In this document: piece by piece, positions 26,330 to 34,057 of the stretch
Layout of the letters: each line of letters opens with the position of its first letter
Position numbering within the stretch: the stretch's first letter is position 1
Assembly (NCBI RefSeq): GCF_023100805.1
Contig: NZ_CP095855.1
Span: 7,729,001-7,793,000 of the forward strand
DNA: 64,000 nucleotides
Direction of reading: 5' to 3'
Source of the DNA: Chitinophaga filiformis
Lineage (GTDB): Bacteria; Bacteroidota; Bacteroidia; Chitinophagales; Chitinophagaceae
Position numbers and translations under genes: made by a program
The notes under the pieces: model-generated
What the model was told of the DNA's origin: nothing
What the model saw: only the letters and a program-made list of their open reading frames with translations
Database searches by the model: none

Positions 26330-27460
26330 CTAAAGTCTTTGTTTCAACTGTGGCACCATAGTATTTTTCCAGCTGGCGTAATTACCGGCCAGGATCTGCT
26401 TCCTGGCTTCCTTCACCAGTTCCAGGTAAAAAGCAATATTATGGATACTGGCCAGCTGCATCCCCAGGATCTCCCCCGCGGCAAATAAATGGCGCAGGTA
26501 AGCCTTGGTGTAACGGTTGCTGGCAAAACAGGCACTGTTCTCATCTACCGGGGTAAAATCGGTCGCCCATTTCTTGTTTTTGATATTTATTACGCCATTC
26601 CAGGTGAACAGCATACCATTACGTCCGTTACGGGTAGGCATTACGCAATCGAACATATCTACCCCCAGGGCAATATTCTCCAGGATGTTCCAGGGAGTGC
26701 CCACCCCCATCAGGTAGCGGGGCTTCTGTTCGGGCAGGATATCGCATACCAGTCCACACATTTCATACATATCCTGTTCCGGCTCGCCTACGCTCAGGCC
26801 GCCGATGGCATTGCCGGCACAATCCCTGGCGGCGATCTCTGTAGCCGAGATAGTACGCAGGTCTTTATAGGTGCTGCCCTGTACAATAGGGAACAAGGTC
26901 TGCTCATGACCATAGGCGGGTTGTGTTTCCGCCAGGCGTTTGATACAGCGGTCCAGCCAACGGTGGGTCAGTTCCATCGACTTTTTGGCATATCGGTATT
27001 CCGAAGGGTATGGCGGGCATTCATCAAAGGCCATAATAATGTCGGCCCCGATGGTCCGCTGGATGTCCATTACATTCTCCGGCGTGAACAGGTGACGGGA
27101 GCCATCGATATGTGACTGGAATACAACCCCCTCCTCCTTGATCTTGCGGTTGGCTGCCAGGGAAAACACCTGGTATCCGCCACTGTCTGTCAGCAGGGGT
27201 CTGTCCCAGCCATTAAATTTATGTAACCCACCTGCCTGCGACAGTACATCCATACCGGGGCGAAGGTACAGGTGATAGGTATTTCCCAGGATGATCTGAG
27301 CCTGCACATCATCGCGCAACTGTTCCTGCGTCACTGCTTTTACACTGCCTACAGTGCCTACCGGCATGAAAATAGGCGTTTCGATCCTGCCGTGACCTGT
27401 GGTGATCTCGCCGGCACGGGCTTTACTGTTGCTATCTGTTGTTATCAGTTCAAAATTCAT
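26330..27460 (-). CDS. tgt: tRNA-guanine(34) transglycosylase
   Basis: 376 residues from the ATG at 27460 (MNFELITTDSNSKARAG). It exchanges guanine-34 of GUN anticodons for preQ1 in queuosine synthesis. Key parts are present: LGNTYHLYLRPG, the catalytic-region LLTDSGGYQVFSL, AFDECPPYPSEY, GGLSVGEPEQDMYEM, and FDCVMPTRNGRNGMLF. The C-terminal zinc motif is degenerate: where E. coli has CDCYTC, this protein reads SACFAS, keeping only the middle cysteine plus the histidine in ASIHN. The longer frame to 27508 is rejected because the -7 element at 27513-27506 lies across its start. queE, of the same pathway, is at 39426-40055. Confidence 0.96.
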   Translation of the reverse strand: MNFELITTDSNSKARAGEITTGHGRIETPIFMPVGTVGSVKAVTQEQLRDDVQAQIILGNTYHLYLRPGMDVLSQAGGLHKFNGWDRPLLTDSGGYQVFSLAANRKIKEEGVVFQSHIDGSRHLFTPENVMDIQRTIGADIIMAFDECPPYPSEYRYAKKSMELTHRWLDRCIKRLAETQPAYGHEQTLFPIVQGSTYKDLRTISATEIAARDCAGNAIGGLSVGEPEQDMYEMCGLVCDILPEQKPRYLMGVGTPWNILENIALGVDMFDCVMPTRNGRNGMLFTWNGVINIKNKKWATDFTPVDENSACFASNRYTKAYLRHLFAAGEILGMQLASIHNIAFYLELVKEARKQILAGNYASWKNTMVPQLKQRL

Positions 27461-27505
27461 CTCGGTATCTGAATGCTTGAGGCTATTCCTGCCATTTTCA
27501 GGGGG

Positions 27506-27513
27506 CAAAAATA
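27506..27513 (-). promoter_or_regulatory. -7 promoter element of tgt
   Basis: TATTTTTG on the minus strand, 45 bp before the ATG at 27460 and overlapping the alternative upstream start codon. Confidence 0.5.
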
Positions 27514-27640
27514 AGGGGAATTATGCAGAAACCTTCATTCGGGGCCGGGAAAGCACCCGTCTCTCCGGGCGATTGTAAACAGTTCATTCTCATTAAAAAA
27601 TCTTTTTTTCCACAGGCTTATACAGATAACTAAAAACGTA

Positions 27641-27648
27641 TATATTTG
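27641..27648 (+). promoter_or_regulatory. -7 promoter element of the glycosyltransferase gene
   Basis: TATATTTG (TAnnTTTG) ending 8 bp before the ATG at 27657. No good -33 TTG is found. The short distance implies a very short 5' leader. Confidence 0.5.
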
Positions 27649-27656
27649 TTGTTGCT

Positions 27657-28790
27657 ATGTTGTATAACTTGGGCTTATTAGCCTTTTACGCTTTTGCTAC
27701 CGTTGCAGCCATACAAATATTGTATTACCTGTTTTTCTTTTCCCGGGTAGCTTTTTATCGCCGTACCTTCGAAAATGATATCGATCCCGATAAGGAATGC
27801 TCCGTTATCATCTGCGCGAAAGACGAGGAGCTGAATCTTCAGAAGAATTTGCCGTCGGTGTTGTTGCAAAGGTATCACGACAAGAAAAAGCCGGCATATG
27901 AGGTGATCGTAGTCAATGACAATTCTGAAGACGACACCAAGTATTACCTCCGTTCTATCGAGCCCGGATATCCTCATTACCGCCATATCGAGATCAAACA
28001 AGCCGCCAAATTCATCCCCGGAAAAAAATTCCCGCTCTCCATGGGCATCAGAAGTGCCAGATACGAAAACATACTGCTGACAGATGCTGACTGTAAACCT
28101 GCCAGCACCTATTGGCTATCACTGATGAGCCAGGGATTTACGGATGGCAAAGAGATCGTACTGGGTTACAGTCCTTACGAGAAGAAACCGGGCCTGTTGA
28201 ACAAGGTGATCCGCTACGAGACCTTTTTCAGTGCATTACAATACCTTTCTTTTGCCCTCAGCGGCATCACCTATATGGGCGTAGGCCGTAACCTGGCTTA
28301 CAAACGCGAACTGTTCAACCGTCATAAAGGCTTTACAGCACACCACCATATTGCCTCCGGCGATGACGACCTGTTTGTCAATGCAGCTGCCAACCGGCAT
28401 AATGTGGGGGTGGTGATCAACAAACAAGCCTTCACTTATTCAGAACCAAAGACCAGCTGGAAGAAATGGTTTCAGCAGAAGACCAGGCATATGTCCACCG
28501 GCAAGCATTACCGCTTCAGTCATAAGCTCCTGCTGGGCCTGTTCTCTTTAAGTCACTTTTTATTCTATCCGCTGTTCTTTGCAAGCATCTTCTATGAACC
28601 GTTGCGCATATATACGCTGGCTATTTTCGGAGGAAAACTGCTTTTGCAATCTGTGATCTCTTTCATGGCGATGCGCAAACTGGATGAGTCAGACCTCTTC
28701 AAGTTCAGCCTGTTCATGGATTTCTTTATGTGCTTATACTATATTATCCTCACTCCTGCCCTGCTGTTCAAGTCAAAGAACAGGTGGTAG
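27657..28790 (+). CDS. Membrane-bound family 2 glycosyltransferase
   Basis: 377 residues. One N-terminal transmembrane segment (about residues 5-27) precedes the GT-A domain: CSVIICAKDEELNLQKNLPS, EVIVVNDNSEDDT, and the DxD-type metal site in LLTDADCKPAS. GDDDLFVN and the QxxRW-like QKTRHMSTGKHYR match processive or lipid-linked GT2 enzymes. Two to three C-terminal transmembrane segments follow (about 285-370). It probably transfers a sugar to a lipid or polysaccharide acceptor at the cytoplasmic face; donor and acceptor are unknown. It is monocistronic, with a -7 element directly upstream and a terminator directly downstream. Confidence 0.9.
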   Translation: MLYNLGLLAFYAFATVAAIQILYYLFFFSRVAFYRRTFENDIDPDKECSVIICAKDEELNLQKNLPSVLLQRYHDKKKPAYEVIVVNDNSEDDTKYYLRSIEPGYPHYRHIEIKQAAKFIPGKKFPLSMGIRSARYENILLTDADCKPASTYWLSLMSQGFTDGKEIVLGYSPYEKKPGLLNKVIRYETFFSALQYLSFALSGITYMGVGRNLAYKRELFNRHKGFTAHHHIASGDDDLFVNAAANRHNVGVVINKQAFTYSEPKTSWKKWFQQKTRHMSTGKHYRFSHKLLLGLFSLSHFLFYPLFFASIFYEPLRIYTLAIFGGKLLLQSVISFMAMRKLDESDLFKFSLFMDFFMCLYYIILTPALLFKSKNRW

Positions 28791-28813
28791 TAGTGAACTA
28801 CAAGACATACCGG

Positions 28814-28845
28814 CGGCTGTCTCAAAAAGAGGCAGCCGTTTTTTA
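28814..28845 (+). terminator. Terminator of the glycosyltransferase gene
   Basis: A 10-bp stem with one G-U pair (28814-28823 with 28829-28838), loop AAAAA, followed by a run of T residues ending in TTTTTTA. Confidence 0.85.
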
Positions 28846-28860
28846 TTGGTACATCCTCTT

Positions 28861-28868
28861 TACATTTG
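28861..28868 (+). promoter_or_regulatory. -7 promoter element of rsmG
   Basis: TACATTTG at 28861-28868, 28 bp before the ATG at 28897. It lies inside the longest rsmG frame and so argues against far-upstream starts. Confidence 0.55.
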
Positions 28869-28896
28869 CATCAATTTACAGACCATCACTACAATC

Positions 28897-29520
28897 ATGG
28901 ATATCGTACTCAAATACTTCTCTGACTTTACGGATACACAATTAGCGCAGTTAAAGGCCCTGGCAGGTTTATACCAGGAATGGAACGAAAAGATCAATGT
29001 GATTTCCCGTAAAGACATTGACGCCTTGTACGAGAAACATGTGCTGCACTCCCTCAGTATTGCGGCCATTGCCGACTTCCCGACAGGGATGCAGATACTC
29101 GACCTGGGCACGGGCGGTGGCTTCCCTGGCATTCCCCTGGCCATCTTCTTCCCGGAAGTGCAGTTTCACCTGGTAGATTCCATCGGTAAAAAGATCAAGG
29201 TGGTGCAGGGCGTATCCGAGGCGCTGGGCCTGAAGAACGTCAGTTCCGCCCATACACGCGTCGAAGATATCAAAGACCGTAAGTTTGACATGGTAGTTTC
29301 CCGTGCAGTAGCGCCATTGAAAGACCTGTGGCGCTGGAGTAAGCCGGTTTTGAAGAAAGCGCCCGCCCATGAACAGCAACCCGGACTGATCTGCCTGAAA
29401 GGCGGCGATCTGACCGGGGAGATAGCAGATAGCGGTGTACGTCCCCGCCTGACGAATATCTACAAACTGTTCCCGGAAGAATTTTTCCTGGAAAAGCACA
29501 TTGTTGTAGTAAATAAATAA
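28897..29520 (+). CDS. rsmG: 16S rRNA (guanine(527)-N7)-methyltransferase RsmG
   Basis: 207 residues from the ATG at 28897 (MDIVLKYFSDFTDTQL). RsmG (GidB) methylates N7 of G527 in 16S rRNA. The family-specific YQEWNEKINVISRKDID segment is followed by the SAM motif ILDLGTGGGFPGIPLAIFFP, VDSIGKKIKVV, and VVSRAVAPLKDLW. The length fits the family. A longer frame reaching back to 28684 overlaps the preceding gene, its terminator and the -7 element at 28861, so it is rejected. It ends 98 bp before the sigma factor gene. Confidence 0.96.
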   Translation: MDIVLKYFSDFTDTQLAQLKALAGLYQEWNEKINVISRKDIDALYEKHVLHSLSIAAIADFPTGMQILDLGTGGGFPGIPLAIFFPEVQFHLVDSIGKKIKVVQGVSEALGLKNVSSAHTRVEDIKDRKFDMVVSRAVAPLKDLWRWSKPVLKKAPAHEQQPGLICLKGGDLTGEIADSGVRPRLTNIYKLFPEEFFLEKHIVVVNK

Positions 29521-29618
29521 TTGAAAATCAATAGCTCTCACAAAATAAGCCCGGAAATATTATAAAAATTTCGTAAACTGTAAAATATCCATTCTGTTTT
29601 TTCGTCTCCCTTAGTAAG

Positions 29619-30212
29619 ATGAAAGAATTGCTCCTTAAAAAAACGCCTCTGGCTATGGCTGCAGAACAAAATGAGCGCATCCAGGAAACGGTGCGGCAGG
29701 AGCGCAAACGCTTACTTCATTTTATCCGGAAACGGGTGAATAATGTAGCTGACGCGGAAGACATATTACAGGACGTTTTTTACCAGTTTACAGAATATTC
29801 CCGCCTGGGGAGTCAGATCGACTCTATTACCGCCTGGCTGTTCACTGTAACCCGTAATAAGATCACCGATTGGTTCCGTAAGAAACGCGAATCCACCTTC
29901 AGCGAACATACCCGTGAGCAGGATGGAGAAGAGACCCTGTTCCTTTCAGAAATGATAGCCGACCCGGGTGCGCTGAGTGATGCGCCCATGACCCGTAAAG
30001 TAATAGCCGAGTCTATTATGGAAGCTATTGATGAATTGCCCGGGGACCAACGCATGGTGTTTCTGCAACATGAAATAGAAGGCAAGTCCTTTAAGGAGAT
30101 GTCTGCCGAAACAGGTATATCCGTCAATACCTTATTATCCAGAAAAAGATATGCAGTGCTGTACTTACGTGAACGGCTGGCGGAACTGTATAAAGAGCTT
30201 TTAAAAGATTAA
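29619..30212 (+). CDS. ECF-type RNA polymerase sigma factor
   Basis: 197 residues. Sigma region 2 spans about residues 30-100 with DAEDILQDVFYQF and the -10-recognition helix ITAWLFTVTRNKITDWFRKKR. Region 4 spans about 140-190 with LPGDQRMVFLQHEIEGKSFKEM and the HTH AETGISVNTLLSRKRYAV. There is no region 3, as in extracytoplasmic-function sigma factors. It would direct RNA polymerase to a small regulon in response to an envelope signal. The next gene, 11 bp downstream, encodes a small membrane protein that could act as its regulator, although no classical anti-sigma zinc motif is seen there. A first methionine at residue 13 is an alternative start. Confidence 0.92.
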   Translation: MKELLLKKTPLAMAAEQNERIQETVRQERKRLLHFIRKRVNNVADAEDILQDVFYQFTEYSRLGSQIDSITAWLFTVTRNKITDWFRKKRESTFSEHTREQDGEETLFLSEMIADPGALSDAPMTRKVIAESIMEAIDELPGDQRMVFLQHEIEGKSFKEMSAETGISVNTLLSRKRYAVLYLRERLAELYKELLKD

Positions 30213-30223
30213 AAACATTATAT

Positions 30224-30619
30224 ATGAAACGTCGTACTCCGAAGATTGTGCATGTGTTAAAGTTCATTGTACTTGGCGCCATCTTCTTTTGTTTCATTGG
30301 CTTCGCCGTTCAGATACTCTGGAACTGCCTGATACCAGACCTCTTCCACGGTCCGCTCATTACCTTCTGGCAGGCCATTGGTCTTTGCCTGCTTGGTAAA
30401 CTCCTCTTCGGATGGCATGGCAGCGGTGGCGGCCCCTGGGGTATGCGTGCCAAGCAACAATGGCGCAGAAAAATGATGGAGAGAATGGAAAATATGTCAG
30501 AGGAAGAAAGAGATAAACTGCGCGAGAAATTACGCCGCTGCGGTATGCCCAACCGCTGGGGAAACGAAGGCTTTTACAATGAACCAAAAGATCAGCAGAA
30601 AACAGAAACAAATCCATAA
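30224..30619 (+). CDS. Small membrane protein linked to an ECF sigma factor, function unknown
   Basis: 131 residues. A basic N-terminus (MKRRTPKIVHVLK) precedes one transmembrane segment (about residues 14-36) and a second, shorter hydrophobic segment (about 44-62). Next come a glycine-rich turn (GWHGSGGGPWG) and a strongly charged cytosolic or periplasmic helix (RRKMMERMENMSEEERDKLR) ending in a proline/asparagine-rich tail. The helix loosely recalls CpxP/Spy or heavy-metal-sensing helices, but no family is recognised. It lies 11 bp after the sigma gene, and its stop overlaps the next start (TAATG). Its position suggests a role in regulating the sigma factor or sensing its signal; this is inference. 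Confidence 0.7.
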   Translation: MKRRTPKIVHVLKFIVLGAIFFCFIGFAVQILWNCLIPDLFHGPLITFWQAIGLCLLGKLLFGWHGSGGGPWGMRAKQQWRRKMMERMENMSEEERDKLREKLRRCGMPNRWGNEGFYNEPKDQQKTETNP

Positions 30620-30867
30620 TGCAAAGTTTAGCTGTAAACTACTTAACACCATTTGCCATGATAGGTATATTCAAAACCAATATAGCTACACAGGAAGACA
30701 GGCAAAATATACTGCAGGCTATCCGTAACAGATTTGAAGTAGGTCATTGCCATGTTGACCTGGAGGACTGCGATAAGGTATTACGCATTACAGAGATGAA
30801 AGTGCAGGAAGATGATGTGATTGAATTTGTAAAGAAGCAGGGATTTTACTGTGATGTGCTGGAATAG
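30619..30867 (+). CDS. Small protein with HMA-like (ferredoxin-like) fold pattern, function unknown
   Basis: 82 residues if it starts at the ATG at 30619, which shares an A with the preceding TAA (TAATG), suggesting coupled translation. An alternative start at 30658 gives MIGIFKTNIATQ, which better resembles the core fold. The secondary-structure pattern is beta-alpha-beta-beta-alpha-beta, as in heavy-metal-associated domains: IGIFKTNI, a helix, HCHVDLEDCDKVLRIT, a helix, FYCDVL. No CxxC metal motif exists, but there are single cysteines in HCHVDLEDC and FYCDV. It is the third gene of the sigma-factor unit and ends before a terminator. Recognised as a recurrent type of small Bacteroidota protein, but no function can be named. 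Confidence 0.7.
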   Translation: MQSLAVNYLTPFAMIGIFKTNIATQEDRQNILQAIRNRFEVGHCHVDLEDCDKVLRITEMKVQEDDVIEFVKKQGFYCDVLE

Positions 30868-30903
30868 CAAGCCGTTTTTTAGATAGATAGACTATTGTCA
30901 TAG

Positions 30904-30937
30904 AAAGGCTGTTCTGAAAGGAACGGCCTTTTTTATT
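30904..30937 (+). terminator. Terminator of the sigma-factor operon
   Basis: An 11-bp stem with one G-U pair (30904-30914 with 30921-30931), 6-base loop, then a T-rich run. Confidence 0.85.
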
Positions 30938-30941
30938 TACC

Positions 30942-30980
30942 ATAAAAAAACAGGTTGCCTTCTTTCAAAAGCAACCTGTT
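30942..30980 (-). terminator. Terminator of the M1 peptidase gene
   Basis: A perfect 10-bp stem AACAGGTTGC/GCAACCTGTT (30949-30958 with 30971-30980). Read on the minus strand it is followed by a T run to 30942. It lies back to back with the sigma-operon terminator. Confidence 0.85.
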
Positions 30981-31002
30981 ATCATCAGAAATTATTTAGC
31001 TG

Positions 31003-32886
31003 TTATCTTGTCATTACATTATTACTCCTATCCAAATCCGCCATTCTTGCACTCGGATCAATTTCAATGCTGGCGATCTCGCTCAGCGGCATATCTACTT
31101 CCACATCATAAGTCCTGTTAGTCCATGGCCAGTAATCATGTACGACACGGGGCGTGCTGTCTTCCGCAGGCTTGGAGCCGAACATCAGGGACATGGGCAC
31201 GTAATGCATCACTTTCTTACCATCTTTCGCAGTGATCAGCAGGTCTATCGGCATAGGCATCTTATCGATACGCTTCAGCCTTACAATTGTTTTACCGCTG
31301 TTCTCAAATGCAGTGTCGATACCATAGTCAATATGCTTAGTGGTATATACAAAGTACTGTTTATACCAATCCAGTTGCAGACCACTTTCTTTCTCCATCA
31401 CACGAACAAAATCGTTCACATTGGGATGCTTGAAACGCCATTCCCAATAGTATCTTAAAAGCCCTCTGTCACGCACAGCAGCACCGATAATGTACCCCAG
31501 CTGTTCCAGGAATACCGCTCCTTTTGAATAGGCAGACTGACTGTAACCAAAGTTGCTGTTATAATGATCGGAGTGTGTGCTCAAAGGTTCTTCATAACCG
31601 CTTCTTACCAGAGAAAAATAACCATTGTACGCACCTGTCTGAGGCGAAGGTGACCTCAGAGAATCCAGTGTGTGATATACTACATTGTTTTCAGCGAAAG
31701 TAGTGAACCCTTCATCCATCCATGGATAGAGGCTTTCATTGGTTCCCAGCATGCCCTGGTACCAGGTGTGCATCCATTCATGTGCAGCCAGACCGTATAA
31801 GCCTTCTATTTTGCCATTGCCCATGATCAGTGTAGCCATCGGATACTCCATACCACCATCTCCTCCCTGTATGAAGGAATAGCTCTTGTAAGGATAAGGA
31901 CCATAATGTGCTTTAATGTATTTATAGGCATCAGGGATCATTTTGGCTAATTGCGGCCAGGTATTTTTCGTAATATCATTCTCGATGTAGAAGAAATGTG
32001 CTGTAAAGCCATCCACCTGCTGCGTGATATGTTTATAGTCAGGATCTGCCGCCCAGACAAAGTCATGCACATTAGGCGCCGAGAAATGCCAGGTCAGCTT
32101 ATCGCCTGCCGGGCGCAACACCTTTGTGCCGGCCATTTCATAGCCATAGCCGATCTGGTTAGGATTCTGCAGATATCCGGTAGCTGCTACGACAAACTTT
32201 TTATCGATAGCGATTTTCACATCATAGTCGCCCCATACACCATAGAACTCACGGGCGATGTAAGGCGTAGGATGCCATCCTTCATAGTCATACTCACACA
32301 TCTTAGGATACCACTGCGCCATGGAGTAATCCACACCTTCGGAGTTGTTACGGCCGCTGCGCCGGATCTGTACAGGCACCTGCGCTTCAAACTCCATATC
32401 AAACGTAGTAGTGGTATGCGGCAGGATAGGCTTAGCCAGGGGTACTTCGAGGATGGTACCAATAACGTTATATGACTGGCTGGCGCCATCTCTTTTCAGC
32501 GAAAGGATCTTCTGATAACCGATCTGGTCGGGTTGCAGTTTGGAAATACGGTCTGTTACACGGCCGTCCCAGTCACGTCTTTCATTACCGTTCTTGTCCC
32601 TGTATATCACCGTTTGTCCCAGTTCACGGCTGCGCACATCCATCATGCTGTTGGGCTGGAATGCGTTCCAGTAAAGGTGATAAAATACCTTAAACAGGGT
32701 GTCGGGTGAATTGTTGGTGTATTGCAGTTTCTGTTTGCCGCTAAAGCGGTGGGCAGCAACATCCATATCGATGTCCATCACATACTTTACTCTTTGCTGC
32801 CAGCGGTCCGATTGAGCCTCTGTGCTTTGCCAACCGGCAATGAACAGGCATGCCAGCAGGCATTTCATTACTCTCGTTTGCGTCAT
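31003..32886 (-). CDS. Secreted M1 family zinc metallopeptidase
   Basis: 627 residues with a signal peptide (LLACLFIAGWQSTEAQ). The N-terminal domain is an M1-type beta-sandwich (MDIDMDVAAHRFSGKQKLQY). The thermolysin-like catalytic domain has the GGMEYPMATLI exopeptidase loop (GxMEN equivalent), the zinc motif HEWMH (in GLAAHEWMHTWYQ), and the third ligand glutamate in DEGFTTFAEN. It therefore keeps all three zinc ligands and the catalytic glutamate. The enzyme probably removes N-terminal residues from peptides in the periplasm or outside the cell. It is monocistronic between a convergent terminator pair and the rsmI gene. Confidence 0.93.
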   Translation of the reverse strand: MTQTRVMKCLLACLFIAGWQSTEAQSDRWQQRVKYVMDIDMDVAAHRFSGKQKLQYTNNSPDTLFKVFYHLYWNAFQPNSMMDVRSRELGQTVIYRDKNGNERRDWDGRVTDRISKLQPDQIGYQKILSLKRDGASQSYNVIGTILEVPLAKPILPHTTTTFDMEFEAQVPVQIRRSGRNNSEGVDYSMAQWYPKMCEYDYEGWHPTPYIAREFYGVWGDYDVKIAIDKKFVVAATGYLQNPNQIGYGYEMAGTKVLRPAGDKLTWHFSAPNVHDFVWAADPDYKHITQQVDGFTAHFFYIENDITKNTWPQLAKMIPDAYKYIKAHYGPYPYKSYSFIQGGDGGMEYPMATLIMGNGKIEGLYGLAAHEWMHTWYQGMLGTNESLYPWMDEGFTTFAENNVVYHTLDSLRSPSPQTGAYNGYFSLVRSGYEEPLSTHSDHYNSNFGYSQSAYSKGAVFLEQLGYIIGAAVRDRGLLRYYWEWRFKHPNVNDFVRVMEKESGLQLDWYKQYFVYTTKHIDYGIDTAFENSGKTIVRLKRIDKMPMPIDLLITAKDGKKVMHYVPMSLMFGSKPAEDSTPRVVHDYWPWTNRTYDVEVDMPLSEIASIEIDPSARMADLDRSNNVMTR

Positions 32887-32988
32887 CCTTAAGTTCTTGT
32901 TTGCGTTAAATTGAGTTACGTTGATCTGAGATTACGTTAATCTAAGTTTATTATCGATATGAATTTGCATGAAATTGACAAGCGGGTT

Positions 32989-33657
32989 TTATGCTTTACC
33001 TTCGACAACGAGGACGATTTCCCCCTTTACCCCTTTTTCGTTAAAATAATCATGCACCTCCTGTAAGGTACCTCTTTTATTCTCTTCAAACATTTTGGTC
33101 AGTTCCCTGCTAACGCAGCACTGGCGGTCTGGTCCGAAGTAGGTAATCAGGTCGGCCAGTGTTCTGACCAGCCGCTGGGGAGATTCATAAAACACCAGTG
33201 TACGCTCATCCGTAGCCAGCTGGGTAAACAGGGTATGACGTCCCTTTTTCAGGGGCGGAAATCCTTCAAAAGCGAAACGGTTCATCGGGATACCGCTGTT
33301 GACCAGTGCCGGTACAAAGGCAGTAGCGCCTGGCAGGCATTCAACGGGTATGCCTGCCCTGTTACATTCACGTACCAGGAGAAATCCCGGATCGGAAACG
33401 CCCGGGGTACCTGCATCGGTGATGAGGGCCATGGTCTTACCTGCCTGGAGCTGCTGTACCAGGTGCTGCAGGACTTTATGTTCGTTATGCTGATGGTAGG
33501 GAGTGATGGGCTTATTGATATTGTAATGCTTCAATAAGATCCCTGAGGTGCGGGTGTCTTCCGCCAGCACCAGGTCCGCTTCTTCCAGTACTTTGACTGC
33601 GCGGTAGGTGATATCGGCCAGATTGCCTATAGGAGAAGGAACAAGATATAACTTCAT
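32989..33657 (-). CDS. rsmI: 16S rRNA (cytidine(1402)-2'-O)-methyltransferase RsmI
   Basis: 222 residues of the SAM-dependent tetrapyrrole-methylase fold. The opening LYLVPSPIGNLADITYRAV, then LVLAEDTRTSGILLKHY and the MALITDAGTPGVSDPG loop, are diagnostic of RsmI (YraL). LPGATAFVPALVNSGIP and FEGFPPLKKGR follow. It 2'-O-methylates C1402 in the decoding centre of 16S rRNA. At 222 residues it lacks the C-terminal extension seen in the 286-residue E. coli enzyme, as is common in this phylum. It lies downstream of purS, with a long imperfect inverted repeat between. Confidence 0.95.
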   Translation of the reverse strand: MKLYLVPSPIGNLADITYRAVKVLEEADLVLAEDTRTSGILLKHYNINKPITPYHQHNEHKVLQHLVQQLQAGKTMALITDAGTPGVSDPGFLLVRECNRAGIPVECLPGATAFVPALVNSGIPMNRFAFEGFPPLKKGRHTLFTQLATDERTLVFYESPQRLVRTLADLITYFGPDRQCCVSRELTKMFEENKRGTLQEVHDYFNEKGVKGEIVLVVEGKA

Positions 33658-33659
33658 AC

Positions 33660-33755
33660 AATTGCGGATTACAAATTACGAATTACGAATGACATGCAGC
33701 GACGATCATAGATGCTATAGGCTCATTCGTAATTCGACATTCGTAATCCGTAATT
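33660..33755. repeat. Long imperfect inverted repeat built of ATTACGAAT words
   Basis: Two 34-base arms (33660-33693 and 33722-33755) match as inverted repeats at 29 of 34 positions, around a 28-base loop. Each arm contains repeated ATTACGAAT-type words. It fills the gap between purS and rsmI. It resembles small dispersed hairpin (MITE- or REP-like) elements of Bacteroidota genomes; no open reading frame is inside. Confidence 0.7.
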
Positions 33756-33764
33756 GCTGATTTT

Positions 33765-34010
33765 TTACTGGATGCTTACTTCGAAAGATTCCATTACCTG
33801 GTTAGCCAGCAGTTTCTGACAGGCCACTTCAGCCAGTTGTTTAGCTTCTTCTTTGGTAGCAGCATCTATCTGCAAGGTGATATGTTTGCCAATCCTTACG
33901 TCGTGTACATTGTTGATGCCCAGGTTCTTTAAACCACTCATTACCGCCTTACCCTGAGGGTCCAGTAATTCTTTCAGCGGCATCACATTAATATGTGCAG
34001 TAAACGTCAT
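33765..34010 (-). CDS. purS: Phosphoribosylformylglycinamidine synthase subunit PurS
   Basis: An 81-residue protein with the PurS pattern: FTAHINVMPLKELLDPQGKA, then GLKNLGINNVHDVRIGKHITLQI, and the closing ACQKLLANQVMESFEVSI. PurS bridges PurL and PurQ and channels ammonia during the fourth step of purine synthesis. Its presence implies the three-subunit form of the enzyme, but purL and purQ are not in this window. It has a clean promoter directly upstream. The length and motifs are normal. Confidence 0.94.
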   Translation of the reverse strand: MTFTAHINVMPLKELLDPQGKAVMSGLKNLGINNVHDVRIGKHITLQIDAATKEEAKQLAEVACQKLLANQVMESFEVSIQ

Positions 34011-34027
34011 TTTTAAAAATTTTGACG

Positions 34028-34057
34028 CAAACCTAAGATATAAATCGCAAAAAACAA
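34028..34057 (-). promoter_or_regulatory. purS promoter (TTG-N19-TAGGTTTG)
   Basis: On the minus strand a TTG at 34057-34055, a 19-bp spacer and the -7 element TAGGTTTG at 34035-34028 match the Bacteroidota consensus. The -7 element ends 17 bp before the ATG at 34010. Confidence 0.8.

Noticed and set aside
28684..28896. Longer rsmG start at 28684
   Set aside because: It would overlap the glycosyltransferase gene, its terminator and the -7 element at 28861. The residues do not match RsmG.
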